64,000 nt of DNA, from the NCBI RefSeq assembly GCF_017357245.1, contig NZ_CP071613.1, forward strand, positions 186,001-250,000, written 5' to 3'. Source of the stretch: Rhizobium bangladeshense. Lineage in GTDB: Bacteria > Pseudomonadota > Alphaproteobacteria > Rhizobiales > Rhizobiaceae. Under the pieces are notes generated by a model, which searched no databases, was not told the origin of the DNA, and worked only from the letters and a program-made list of their open reading frames with translations. Shown piece after piece: positions 17,686 through 24,859 of this stretch. A program made the translations under genes and the position numbers. Each line of letters starts with the position of its first letter. The stretch's first letter is position 1.

Positions 17686-18057
17686 ATGAAGTCGCTCAGC
17701 TCGGCCGCCGGCAAGACGATCCTTATCATCGGGGAAGCCGGTTTCCTTTCGGATCGTGCCAGAAAGGCATTGATCGCGCGCCAGGCGCTGCTCACCGGTC
17801 CCGTCGTCGTGGCCAGCGCGATGGAGAGGCTGAGCGAGGGGCTTGTGTTCGACGCCGTGATTATCGACGTCACGATTTCCGACGAAGCCATGCTCTGGAT
17901 GAACGAATGGCTGGAGACGCGCCGGGTTCCATTCATCTTTGCCCATGGCGAGCAATCCGAAACGTCTTTCGGCGGCTTTGTCCTCAGTGGGCGCGGTTCC
18001 GACATCGAGGCGGTGATCGGCGCCTTGTTCGGGGGGGATTCGCCCTACTACCACTGA
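17686..18057 (+). CDS. Degenerate receiver-domain protein
   Basis: A 123-residue protein with the fold pattern of a CheY receiver (TILIIGEAGFLSD... FDAVIIDVTISDEAM ... VPFIFAHGE), but the acidic pair after the first strand is replaced by GE and the lysine near the end is not obvious. The central aspartate (IID) is kept. It may therefore be a phosphorylation-independent receiver. The start at ATG 17686 lacks a strong ribosome site. It stands alone between small rhizobial proteins; partner unknown. Confidence 0.65.
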   Translation: MKSLSSAAGKTILIIGEAGFLSDRARKALIARQALLTGPVVVASAMERLSEGLVFDAVIIDVTISDEAMLWMNEWLETRRVPFIFAHGEQSETSFGGFVLSGRGSDIEAVIGALFGGDSPYYH

Positions 18058-18158
18058 GTTGTTCGCTTTCGTACAGTTGATGAAGCGGAGTTGTCTCAGC
18101 CGCAATTGAGTCCCATTATCGCTCCCTAATGACAGCTTCCGGGACCAGGGAAGACGCG

Positions 18159-18440
18159 ATGCTCGATTCTCAGTCCATTCATCTGAAAGCGCTTGATTCA
18201 ACCGATCTCCACCATCTGCAGGCCGTCTTGAACGAGATCTGCCGCGAGGCCGGCAAGTCGCAGCGCGCCCCTGACATGCAGGAGATCGCAGCCTTGCTGA
18301 TCAGCCTTTATCGCCATGGCGTCACCGAAGAGGACAAGTTGCTGTCGGTCGGCCGTCTGGCATTGACGCAAACGACGCCGTCCGCGGCTGCGGCGGGATC
18401 GTCGGAAAGCGGCGCGGCCGGCCCGTCATCCGTCGAATGA
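18159..18440 (+). CDS. Small helical protein, paralogue of the 17164 gene
   Basis: A 93-residue protein with a helical core (LHHLQAVLNEICREAGKS, MQEIAALLISLYRHGVTEEDKL) and a low-complexity Ala/Ser-rich tail. ATG 18159 has AGGGAAG upstream; an earlier ATG at 18129 is less well placed. The core matches the protein at 17164-17415. It is followed after 13 bases by another tiny gene, so both are probably in one unit. Function unknown. Confidence 0.65.
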   Translation: MLDSQSIHLKALDSTDLHHLQAVLNEICREAGKSQRAPDMQEIAALLISLYRHGVTEEDKLLSVGRLALTQTTPSAAAAGSSESGAAGPSSVE

Positions 18441-18453
18441 CTAGGAGCAGCTC

Positions 18454-18636
18454 ATGAAGGATAATAAGAGCGCGCAGACCCAGCTTGGCGGAAACGAAAA
18501 GCAGCCCGCCAAGGTGAAGGAATATCCACCGGCAGGTCCTCACGCCAAGAAAGATCTCATCGACGAGACCAAAACGCCAGGAGCCGGCTCGTTGCCTGAC
18601 GAGGACGAGCGAAGCGTTACGCCGGGATCGGGATGA
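18454..18636 (+). CDS. Small hydrophilic protein, probably disordered
   Basis: A 60-residue protein rich in Lys, Asp, Glu, Pro and Gly (MKDNKSAQTQLGGNEKQPAK... ending PDEDERSVTPGSG). The ATG is preceded by TAGGAGCAGC, a good ribosome site. There is no hydrophobic core, so it is likely unstructured, like many stress-associated small proteins of rhizobia. Probably co-transcribed with the gene ending 13 bases upstream. Confidence 0.6.
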   Translation: MKDNKSAQTQLGGNEKQPAKVKEYPPAGPHAKKDLIDETKTPGAGSLPDEDERSVTPGSG

Positions 18637-18688
18637 GCTCGGAAAAGCCTGAGCGCGCCATTTGTGCTTCCGAATGATGTGGGATTCT

Positions 18689-18713
18689 GGAACCTGCTCG
18701 TTCGGGCGAAGTT
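18689..18713 (+). promoter_or_regulatory. EcfG-type promoter candidate (GGAAC-N16-AGTT) close to a start codon
   Basis: GGAAC 18689-18693 and AGTT 18710-18713 with 16 bases between. The -10 half ends only 8 bases before ATG 18722, so transcription would begin at or next to the start codon (leaderless). It may also be a chance match. Confidence 0.4.
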
Positions 18714-18721
18714 CGAAGGGA

Positions 18722-19153
18722 ATGGAACCCGAAATACATATCTCTGGCGAACATCAGGTCACAACCAACCCGGCTCTCACAGGGATTCTGGGCCGCTGCC
18801 CGCGGTGCCAGCGCGGCCGTCTGTTCAAAGGCTACCTCAAGCTCGCCCGGAGCTGCGACGTTTGCGGGCTGGATTTTGGCTTCGCCGATCCGGCCGATGG
18901 GCCGGCTTTCTTCGCGATGAGCATCGTCGCCGTCCCCTCACTGGCTTTCGCACTGTGGTTCCAGTTCACGTTCGAACCGCCGATCTGGATGCACCTCTTC
19001 GTCACCGTGCCGATCACCGTGATTGCTTGCGTCCTCATTCTTAGGCCGCTGAAAGGCTGGCTCGTCTGCTCGCAATTCTTCCACAAGGCGGAAGAAGGCA
19101 GTATCGATACCGCCTGGCATGCCTCTGAAAAGCAGCGGAGGGCGCGGCAATAA
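18722..19153 (+). CDS. DUF983 protein with zinc ribbon and two membrane helices
   Basis: A 143-residue protein with four cysteines in two pairs (CPRCQRGRLF ... CDVCGLDFGFADPADGPAFF), then two membrane helices, the DUF983 pattern. GRCPRC...GRLF near the N-terminus is diagnostic. The cysteine pairs probably bind zinc on the cytoplasmic face. ATG 18722 follows GAAGGGA directly. Function of the family is unknown. Confidence 0.85.
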   Translation: MEPEIHISGEHQVTTNPALTGILGRCPRCQRGRLFKGYLKLARSCDVCGLDFGFADPADGPAFFAMSIVAVPSLAFALWFQFTFEPPIWMHLFVTVPITVIACVLILRPLKGWLVCSQFFHKAEEGSIDTAWHASEKQRRARQ

Positions 19154-19178
19154 GATATCCTGCGATGGGTTACGTCCA

Positions 19179-19898
19179 TCAACGCGAGAGGTCTTTGCCG
19201 ATCAGCCGCCGATATTCCTCCTCGGCTGCCCCATAGGCTCCGTGCGCCTCTTCGATCAATCCCGGCCGATTGAGGATGACGATCTGTCGCCGCGTAGACC
19301 GGATCAGGCCCTTGCCCTCGAGGAGGTGCAGAGCGACCGTGACGCCGGCGCGGCGCACGCCGAGCATCACCGCCAGAAATTCATGAGTCAGCCAGATGGT
19401 CGCGCCATCCGTCCGGTCGTGAACCATCAGCAACCATCGCGCCAAGCGCTCTTCGAGCTTGGCATGGCCGTTGGCCAGCACCGTCGACGTCGTCTGCGCG
19501 AGCAGCGCCTGAACATAGGCGAGAAGCAGGCTGCGTAAGGGCCGGCTTTCCTCCATGGCTGCGGATAGAACCGACGCCGGCAATTTGAAACCATGGCCGG
19601 AGACCTGCATGAACGTCCGGTTCGCGGACTGATTGCCACCGAGAATGACTGCCGCACCGGTCATGCCTTCGCGGCCGACGATTCCCACTTCGATATCGCG
19701 CCCTCCTGGAAATCTCGCCACGATCGAGGCAAGCCCTGATTCGAGAATATAGACGTCGCTCACAGGACTATTTTCCATTTCGAGAACCAACGGGACCTCG
19801 AGGTCGACAGGCTCCAGATGCGGGAGCAGAAGTTCCCGCTCCTGCGGCCCCATGGCGCGCAAAAGTTCATTCCGAAAGTTCAAGTGTTGATTATCCAT
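19179..19898 (-). CDS. Crp/Fnr-family transcriptional regulator (copy 3)
   Basis: A 239-residue protein with cNMP-like sensory barrel (ENSPVSDVYILESGLASIVA, GIVGREGMTGAAVILGG) and a C-terminal winged helix (THEFLAVMLGVRRAGVTVALHLLEG). It resembles the frameshifted copy at 16045 closely (shared NRTFxQV, ERLARWLLM, MLGVRRAGVT), more than copies 1 and 4. Without redox cysteines or a cAMP cassette its signal is unknown. The start at ATG 19898 was chosen by alignment with the paralogues. Confidence 0.87.
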   Translation of the reverse strand: MDNQHLNFRNELLRAMGPQERELLLPHLEPVDLEVPLVLEMENSPVSDVYILESGLASIVARFPGGRDIEVGIVGREGMTGAAVILGGNQSANRTFMQVSGHGFKLPASVLSAAMEESRPLRSLLLAYVQALLAQTTSTVLANGHAKLEERLARWLLMVHDRTDGATIWLTHEFLAVMLGVRRAGVTVALHLLEGKGLIRSTRRQIVILNRPGLIEEAHGAYGAAEEEYRRLIGKDLSR

Positions 19899-20007
19899 GT
19901 TCACCCGCGCATCAGCGATAATGCGGCCTTTGTTGCGGGCGAACCTAACCAACTAGAATCATTGAGCAATACATTGTGCCATAGCGTACAGACCGGCGAG
20001 CGGCGCG

Positions 20008-20991
20008 CTACCGGCCACCACCCGCGCTTGCATTGCGGTCGAGTGTTCGCGACATCCAAGTCCTAACGAGGCTGTTTGCTCGGGCCGCCAGCTTGGTCGG
20101 GAACCGGTTGAAGCCATGCGGGGCCTCGGGAAAGACGACGCACTCGGCATTGCCGTTTTGGCTCTGCCATCGCTCATACATCGAGATGCTGTCGTCGAGG
20201 ATCGGATCGAGTGCCCCGGCGACCATCAGGGCGGGAGGCAGGCCCGAGAGATCGGCAAACAACGGGCCCTTCGCCTCACGCCCGGAGAGGCTCGACGTCA
20301 AGCGCTGAAGATTGCGCAGCGCCGATGGCCGGTCGATCACCAGGCTTCTGCCGGTCGAGAGCCGCAGGCTTCGGGATCCACCGAGGTCGAACGCGCCGCA
20401 CATGGATACGAATCCGGCAACGGCCTCCGCCTTACCGCGTGCTCTAAGATGAAGAAGTGCTTCCGCGGCGAGATGCGCGCCCGAGGACTCGCCGCCGAGG
20501 ATGATCTGCTCGACCTCGAACTCGGCAAGATGATCGGCCAGCCATTCGACGGACGCCTTGCTGTCCTGAAGAGCAAGGTCAAGCCGGTCGTCGGCGGCAT
20601 TGTGGAAATCGATCCCGGCCACGAGCATGCGGCAGTCTCTGGCGATCGGACGCGTGATGCCGTCATCGAGGCGGGCATTGCCCATCACCCAGGCGCCGCC
20701 ATGGAAATGGACGTAGAGGCCGCGGCGGGCGCCGACGGGACGGGTCAACCTGAGGCCGACCTGCCTGTCGCCGGCCGCGATCGTGCGGCTGATCGCTCCA
20801 TCGCAGCGCGACAGTCGGTCCGGAACCAGAAAATGGATCGCGCGAACGACAGCCTGCACCGTCCTGGCATTCCAGCGCCGGCCGGTGTGATAGCGCGGAA
20901 GAAGGTTGAGGACCGCGTTCAGTCTGCGGGCGCCGGCGAGCTCTTCGCGGGTGAACGCCGTTTCGCTTGCGCCTGGCGCCGCCGCCTTCAC
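20008..20991 (-). CDS. Alpha/beta hydrolase, hormone-sensitive-lipase family
   Basis: A 327-residue esterase-type enzyme. The oxyanion motif HFHGGAW, the nucleophile motif GGESSGAHLAAE (G-x-S-x-G), the acid in AGALDPILDD and the catalytic histidine in EAPHGFNRF are in the right order. Length and layout fit the HSL (alpha/beta hydrolase fold-3) family, acting on short-chain esters. No signal peptide. Its ATG overlaps the end of the DUF4142 gene by 4 bases, so the two share a transcript that probably starts at the stress promoter near 21555. Confidence 0.87.
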   Translation of the reverse strand: MKAAAPGASETAFTREELAGARRLNAVLNLLPRYHTGRRWNARTVQAVVRAIHFLVPDRLSRCDGAISRTIAAGDRQVGLRLTRPVGARRGLYVHFHGGAWVMGNARLDDGITRPIARDCRMLVAGIDFHNAADDRLDLALQDSKASVEWLADHLAEFEVEQIILGGESSGAHLAAEALLHLRARGKAEAVAGFVSMCGAFDLGGSRSLRLSTGRSLVIDRPSALRNLQRLTSSLSGREAKGPLFADLSGLPPALMVAGALDPILDDSISMYERWQSQNGNAECVVFPEAPHGFNRFPTKLAARANSLVRTWMSRTLDRNASAGGGR

Positions 20992-21485
20992 TTCGACGTC
21001 AGCCCCTGGATCTTGGTCAGATGCATTCTGAGATCCGGCAGGATTTTCTGCGATGCGCGCTTTAGGGCACCGTCAGGGCCATTTTGCGAATAGTCCGCGA
21101 AGAGCGCCACCGCCTCCTGATGCGCGGTCAGCTGCGTCGAGAGATAGGCCTGATCGAGGTTTTCCTGATCGCTCTGGCTAAGCGCCTCGAGCTTCTTATT
21201 GTGCTCGTCGGCGAGAGCCGCTGGCAGCGCGATGCCGTCCTCCTTGGCGGCATCGGCCAGCGTCGAACCCGCACGCTCATGGTCCTTCAGCATGTCGCTG
21301 GCGAACTGTTTGGCTTCTTCGGCCTTGCCTTTGGCAAGTTCGATCTTTGCCGCTTCGACTTCGAACATGTTCGTTAGGGCGGCGCGCGTGGCAAAATCGG
21401 TCGCCTTTTGCCGCGTAGCGCCGTCGGTCGCGAAGGCGGGTGCGGCAAGCAGGAAGAGAAGGCAAAGCTTGGATGTCAGCCTCAT
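20988..21485 (-). CDS. Exported DUF4142 protein
   Basis: A 165-residue protein with an N-terminal signal peptide (MRLTSKLCLLFLLAAPAFA) and an all-helical mature part with the DUF4142 features MFEVEAAKIELAKGKAEE, FASDMLKDHERAG and LTAHQEAVALFADYSQNG. The family is a ferritin-like helical bundle, periplasmic in most species, often stress induced. It is coupled to the hydrolase downstream and divergent from a DUF892 ferritin-like gene, each with its own GGAAC promoter in the shared 147-base region. Confidence 0.88.
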   Translation of the reverse strand: MRLTSKLCLLFLLAAPAFATDGATRQKATDFATRAALTNMFEVEAAKIELAKGKAEEAKQFASDMLKDHERAGSTLADAAKEDGIALPAALADEHNKKLEALSQSDQENLDQAYLSTQLTAHQEAVALFADYSQNGPDGALKRASQKILPDLRMHLTKIQGLTSK

Positions 21486-21534
21486 TATCGTCTCCAGGTC
21501 TGTTGGGCTCGGCGGATAATTTCGGATGCAGCCC

Positions 21535-21559
21535 AACCACCGGGCCGGGCGACAGTTCC
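21535..21559 (-). promoter_or_regulatory. EcfG-type general-stress promoter (GGAAC-N16-GGTT), minus strand
   Basis: Read on the minus strand, GGAAC (21559-21555) is followed after 16 bases by GGTT (21538-21535). It drives toward the DUF4142/hydrolase pair, whose ATG is 50 bases further. Confidence 0.65.
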
Positions 21560-21580
21560 CGGCACTTTCGTGGCGTCGAG

Positions 21581-21605
21581 GGAACCGCGACGAAATATTG
21601 CAGTT
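21581..21605 (+). promoter_or_regulatory. EcfG-type general-stress promoter (GGAAC-N16-AGTT), plus strand
   Basis: GGAAC 21581-21585 and AGTT 21602-21605, spacing 16, 28 bases before the DUF892 gene. It stands back to back with the minus-strand box at 21535-21559. Confidence 0.65.
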
Positions 21606-21632
21606 AGGCCTTCCGAAAAAAAGGAGGCCGAC

Positions 21633-22145
21633 ATGGCAGAGAATGAAATCCGGGACATCTTCGTCATTGGCTTGAGAAATGCGCACGCGATGGAAAACCA
21701 GGCGTTGAGCATCATGAAGCCGCAGCTGAAGCGGATCGAGAACTATCCTGAAGTCGCCGAAAAGCTCGATCGGCATATCCGCGAAACCGACGGGCAGATC
21801 GTCCGCCTTGAGGAAATTCTCGACGGATTGAACGAGGACAAGTCGACGCTCAAGGACCTGGCGCTTTCCTTCACGGGATCTATGGCGGCGCTCGGCCACA
21901 CGGTCGCCGGCGATGAAATCCTGAAAAATGCCTTCGCCAACTATGCCTTCGAGAATTTCGAGGCCGCGGCCTACAAGTCGCTGCTGGTGATCGCCGAAGC
22001 CGGCGGACACGGCGCCGCCGTAACCGGCCTTCAGGCAAATCTGGCCGAAGAACTGGCAATGGCGGAATGGATCAACGACAATCTGGTGGCTCTCACCACA
22101 AAATTCCTCTCGCTGCGCGAAGCGGGCGAGACAGCGAAGGTTTAG
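21633..22145 (+). CDS. DUF892 (YciE/YciF-like) ferritin-like protein, copy 1
   Basis: A 170-residue four-helix protein: IRDIFVIGLRNAHAMENQALSIM, ETDGQIVRLEEILDGL, NYAFENFEAAAYKSLLVIAEAGG and NLAEELAMAEWINDNL carry the spaced Glu/His pattern of the DUF892 diiron-type ferritin fold. The ATG has a perfect AAGGAGG site; longer open frame upstream has no similarity. Family members are induced by osmotic and stationary-phase stress in enterics. A paralogue lies at 27134-27637, also behind GGAAC boxes. Confidence 0.88.
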   Translation: MAENEIRDIFVIGLRNAHAMENQALSIMKPQLKRIENYPEVAEKLDRHIRETDGQIVRLEEILDGLNEDKSTLKDLALSFTGSMAALGHTVAGDEILKNAFANYAFENFEAAAYKSLLVIAEAGGHGAAVTGLQANLAEELAMAEWINDNLVALTTKFLSLREAGETAKV

Positions 22146-22215
22146 AATCCAACGTATTTTGCGCGCCACGACCCGACGAGCCTAATCGCATGCCGCCCCG
22201 CGCTATTGCAAGAGC

Positions 22216-22240
22216 GGAACCAAAGCGAAATTTGCGAGTT
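22216..22240 (+). promoter_or_regulatory. EcfG-type general-stress promoter (GGAAC-N16-AGTT)
   Basis: GGAAC 22216-22220 and AGTT 22237-22240 with 16 bases between, about 78 bases ahead of the Crp/Fnr copy 4 start. Confidence 0.6.
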
Positions 22241-22317
22241 GGTCAGGGTTGGCCGGCTGGCGAGCCGGTAAGCGCGATCTGAGAGCCCGCACCTGCCGGA
22301 GAGTGACAGTTGCAGAT

Positions 22318-23037
22318 ATGAACATGCGGCCAAAGGAGAATCGTCTGCTCGCACTCCTGCCGGAGAACGAGTATTCGGCTGTTGTCGCTCATCTGGAACC
22401 TTGCGCCACACCCCGCGGTTTCATCATCGTCGAAGCCGGTGCGACGATCGAGCATGTCTATTTTCCCTGTTCAGGAGTCGGCTCGGTGATCAACGTCTCT
22501 CCGGAGGGCAATCGCGTTGAGGCGGGATTGTTCGGGCGGGATGCGTTTGCGCCAACGGCGGCAGCGATAGACGCGCCCGTCAGTATCTTGGAAGTCGCTG
22601 TTCAGGTGCCGGGCTGCGCCTACCGGCTGCCACAAAGCAAGTTGGTCGGTCTGATGCGGACGCAGCCGGTGTTTGCCAACCTGCTCCACAAAAGCGTGCA
22701 TGTTCTCGCGGTCCAGGCCGGATTCACCGCACTCTCCAACGCAGTTCATGGGATCGACGAAAGGCTGGCACGCTGGATTTTGATGTGCCACGACAGGATC
22801 GACGGAAACGAGCTCGCGCTGACGCATGAATTCATCGCCTTGATGCTTGCGGTGCGGCGGCCGAGCGTCACGACGGCGCTGCATCTACTCGAGGGGAACC
22901 GTTTCATCCGCTCTGTCCGCGGTCTCGTGATCGTCAGAGATCGCGCCGGTCTGGAGGACTTCGCTGCCGATGCCTACGGCAAGGCAGAGGAGGAATATGA
23001 GCGCCTGATTGGCCCTCTCAGAAAATCTGCACGTTGA
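22318..23037 (+). CDS. Crp/Fnr-family transcriptional regulator (copy 4)
   Basis: A 239-residue protein with the N-terminal barrel (VEAGATIEHVYFPCSGVGSVI, GLFGRDAFAP) and a C-terminal winged helix (THEFIALMLAVRRPSVTTALHLLEG). It is closest to copy 1 (shared ALSNAVH.ID.RLA.WILMCHDR and SVRGLVIVRDRAGLE.FAADAY). The start at ATG 22318 lacks a strong ribosome site; a GTG at 22303 is possible. A stress promoter candidate lies upstream, which would place this regulator downstream of the general-stress sigma factor. Confidence 0.87.
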   Translation: MNMRPKENRLLALLPENEYSAVVAHLEPCATPRGFIIVEAGATIEHVYFPCSGVGSVINVSPEGNRVEAGLFGRDAFAPTAAAIDAPVSILEVAVQVPGCAYRLPQSKLVGLMRTQPVFANLLHKSVHVLAVQAGFTALSNAVHGIDERLARWILMCHDRIDGNELALTHEFIALMLAVRRPSVTTALHLLEGNRFIRSVRGLVIVRDRAGLEDFAADAYGKAEEEYERLIGPLRKSAR

Positions 23038-23200
23038 AATTATCGACCATCCGAGCCCGCATTTGCCGATCCCATCCACCGCCTTCGACGCAATATTCGG
23101 GTGATCTGCATCGCCCAGTCATCGCTCTCGGCGCCTCGCCATGCCTTACAATTTCACGTGCATGTGATAGAGCTGTAGTGAAAAAAATATGGTTGTCGCT

Positions 23201-23225
23201 GTAACCGATTGCCTGATTTTACGAA
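23201..23225 (+). promoter_or_regulatory. Putative autoregulated ECF promoter (GTAACC-N15-CGAA)
   Basis: GTAACC at 23201-23206 and CGAA at 23222-23225, just upstream of the ECF sigma/NrsF pair. From memory, Caulobacter SigF (also paired with NrsF) recognises GTAACC and CGAA about 16 bases apart. The -10 half ends 15 bases before the ATG, so the leader is very short. Confidence 0.5.
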
Positions 23226-23240
23226 TGAGCTTCTGACAGC

Positions 23241-23789
23241 ATGACCACCGCCCATACGGAAGAAGCCCTGAAAGCATTGATGCTTCTATCCCTCGACGGG
23301 GATGAGGCTGCCTATCGGCGTTTGCTCGCGGCTTTGCGCGTGCTGCTCGTCGGTTACTACAGCCGCAGGATGGCTGCGGCGACGAGAGCGGACATGGAAG
23401 ATCTGGTGCAGGAGACGTTGCTGGCACTGCATTCCCGCCGATCCACCTATGACCGGGAAAGACCTTTTACCGCCTGGTTCTTCTCGATTGCCCGCTACAA
23501 GCTGGTCGACCATCATCGAGGCCGCGGCAGACGCAGGTTGGTCGAGACCGAGCTCGATGACGAGATCGAAAGCGACTTCAGCGAGGATAGGCTGACTGCC
23601 CGCATGGATGTCGAGCGGTTGCTCGACGGCTTGCCACTGCGACAGCAGCAACTGATCCGAGAAGTGAAGCTCCAAGGCAGCTCGGTCGCCGACGCCGCAA
23701 GCCGGACCGGCCAGTCCGAATCTGCGGTGAAAGTGAGCATCCATCGGGCGCTCAAGGTGCTCGGAGAGAGATTGCGAGGCACATCGTGA
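23241..23789 (+). CDS. ECF sigma factor paired with NrsF (SigF-like)
   Basis: A 182-residue sigma-70-like protein with region 2 (DMEDLVQETLLALHSRRSTYD, PFTAWFFSIARYKLVDHHR) and region 4 (LPLRQQQLIREVKLQGSSVADAASRTGQSESAVKVSIHRALKVL). Region 4 and the partner gene place it in the SigF-type ECF group, which in Caulobacter and Bradyrhizobium reacts to oxidants and metals. Its stop overlaps the start of the NrsF-type anti-sigma gene by 4 bases (ATGA), so sigma and anti-sigma are made in a fixed ratio. Confidence 0.9.
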   Translation: MTTAHTEEALKALMLLSLDGDEAAYRRLLAALRVLLVGYYSRRMAAATRADMEDLVQETLLALHSRRSTYDRERPFTAWFFSIARYKLVDHHRGRGRRRLVETELDDEIESDFSEDRLTARMDVERLLDGLPLRQQQLIREVKLQGSSVADAASRTGQSESAVKVSIHRALKVLGERLRGTS

Positions 23790-24430
23790 CGAAGACGGAC
23801 GATATCATCGAACGCTTGGCAAGCGACCTGAAGCCGGTGCCGCGCAACGCGCTATGGCGCCGCTTTGCGCTCGGCATAGCGCCGGCCCTCGGGCTCTCCC
23901 TGCTGCTGATGCTGATCATTCTCGGTCCCCGGGTCGATATGCCTGGCGTGCTGACGCTGCCGGTCTTCTGGATCAAGTCCGCTTATAACGCCCTGATCGC
24001 GGCCGCCGCCTTCGCAGCCGTTTTTCGGCTTGCCCGCCCCGATGGTTTCGAGGGACACTTTTTCGGTCTGCTGGCGTTGATCTTCGCCGCCATGGCGGCC
24101 GTCGCGGCCACCCAGCTCCTTATGGCGCCGATCGAGAGCTATCAGTTGCTGATCTTCGGTTCTTCAGCGCTGCATTGCCCGCCGCTCATTGTCGCTTTTG
24201 CGCTCCCCGTCTATGCCGGCACGGTCTGGGCACTGCGCCGGGCGGCGCCGGTGGATCTGCGGCTGACGGGCTTCGTCGCCGGTATTGCCGCAGGAGGAGC
24301 CGGCGCTTGGGTCTATTCCTGGTTCTGCACCGAAAACGGTATGCCTTTCGTGTTGATCTGGTACACGCTCGGCATCCTCATCCTCGGTGCTGTCGGCGCT
24401 GTGACCGGGCCTCGCTTGCTCCGCTGGTAG
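23786..24430 (+). CDS. nrsF: NrsF-type (DUF1109) membrane anti-sigma factor
   Basis: A 214-residue protein with a short cytoplasmic N-terminus (DDIIERLASDLKPVP) and six membrane helices, the DUF1109/NrsF layout. WFCTENGMPFVLIWY near the end and SSALHCPP in the middle carry the two conserved periplasmic-side cysteines thought to sense oxidants or metals. It holds the sigma factor encoded just upstream inactive at the membrane. Translational coupling (ATGA) supports the pairing. Confidence 0.9.
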   Translation: MTKTDDIIERLASDLKPVPRNALWRRFALGIAPALGLSLLLMLIILGPRVDMPGVLTLPVFWIKSAYNALIAAAAFAAVFRLARPDGFEGHFFGLLALIFAAMAAVAATQLLMAPIESYQLLIFGSSALHCPPLIVAFALPVYAGTVWALRRAAPVDLRLTGFVAGIAAGGAGAWVYSWFCTENGMPFVLIWYTLGILILGAVGAVTGPRLLRW

Positions 24431-24452
24431 ATCCCGCCTTGCTTTCTTGACC

Positions 24453-24477
24453 GGAACATTCCGGGTTTCGCCTGGTT
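24453..24477 (+). promoter_or_regulatory. EcfG-type general-stress promoter (GGAAC-N16-GGTT)
   Basis: GGAAC 24453-24457 and GGTT 24474-24477, spacing 16, located 22 bases before the 33-codon gene at 24499. Confidence 0.6.
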
Positions 24478-24498
24478 CGATGGCCGAAGGAGAGAAAG

Positions 24499-24600
24499 AT
24501 GAACCACGAATCGGATCGTCGCGCTTTTATGATCTATTTGGGAGCCATCGTGTTGGTCGGACTTTTGATCGTGCTCGGCGCTACGCTCTCGTGGAACTAG
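24499..24600 (+). CDS. 33-residue single-helix membrane miniprotein
   Basis: ATG 24499 is preceded by AAGGAGAGAAAG, a strong ribosome site, and the frame ends with TAG at 24598-24600. The peptide has a charged N-terminus (MNHESDRRAF) followed by one hydrophobic helix (MIYLGAIVLVGLLIVLGATL) and the tail SWN. This N-in, single-helix build is typical of small stress membrane proteins. A GGAAC-N16-GGTT box lies just upstream. Too short for most gene finders; real translation is inferred from the ribosome site and helix. Confidence 0.6.
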   Translation: MNHESDRRAFMIYLGAIVLVGLLIVLGATLSWN

Positions 24601-24859
24601 ACGATCAGAGCGACGACCATCCACGCGATTTCAAGGGAGCGAGTTCCTAACAAAAATGGCCGAAGGACGACACAATCCGTCGGACCGGCTGAGTGCTGAA
24701 CGGCAGCGGAATGGCGTGAAAACCGTTGGGTGGTAGTCGCTCTTATCGCAGCAAGGGTCGCTCGCCCTTTCTGCTCTACGTCTCGACCCCGACGTAACGC
24801 AAGGATGCGAGCCGGCACGGAGAGACGTTCAGTCTCTGCGACTGCCATCGAGTAAACAT

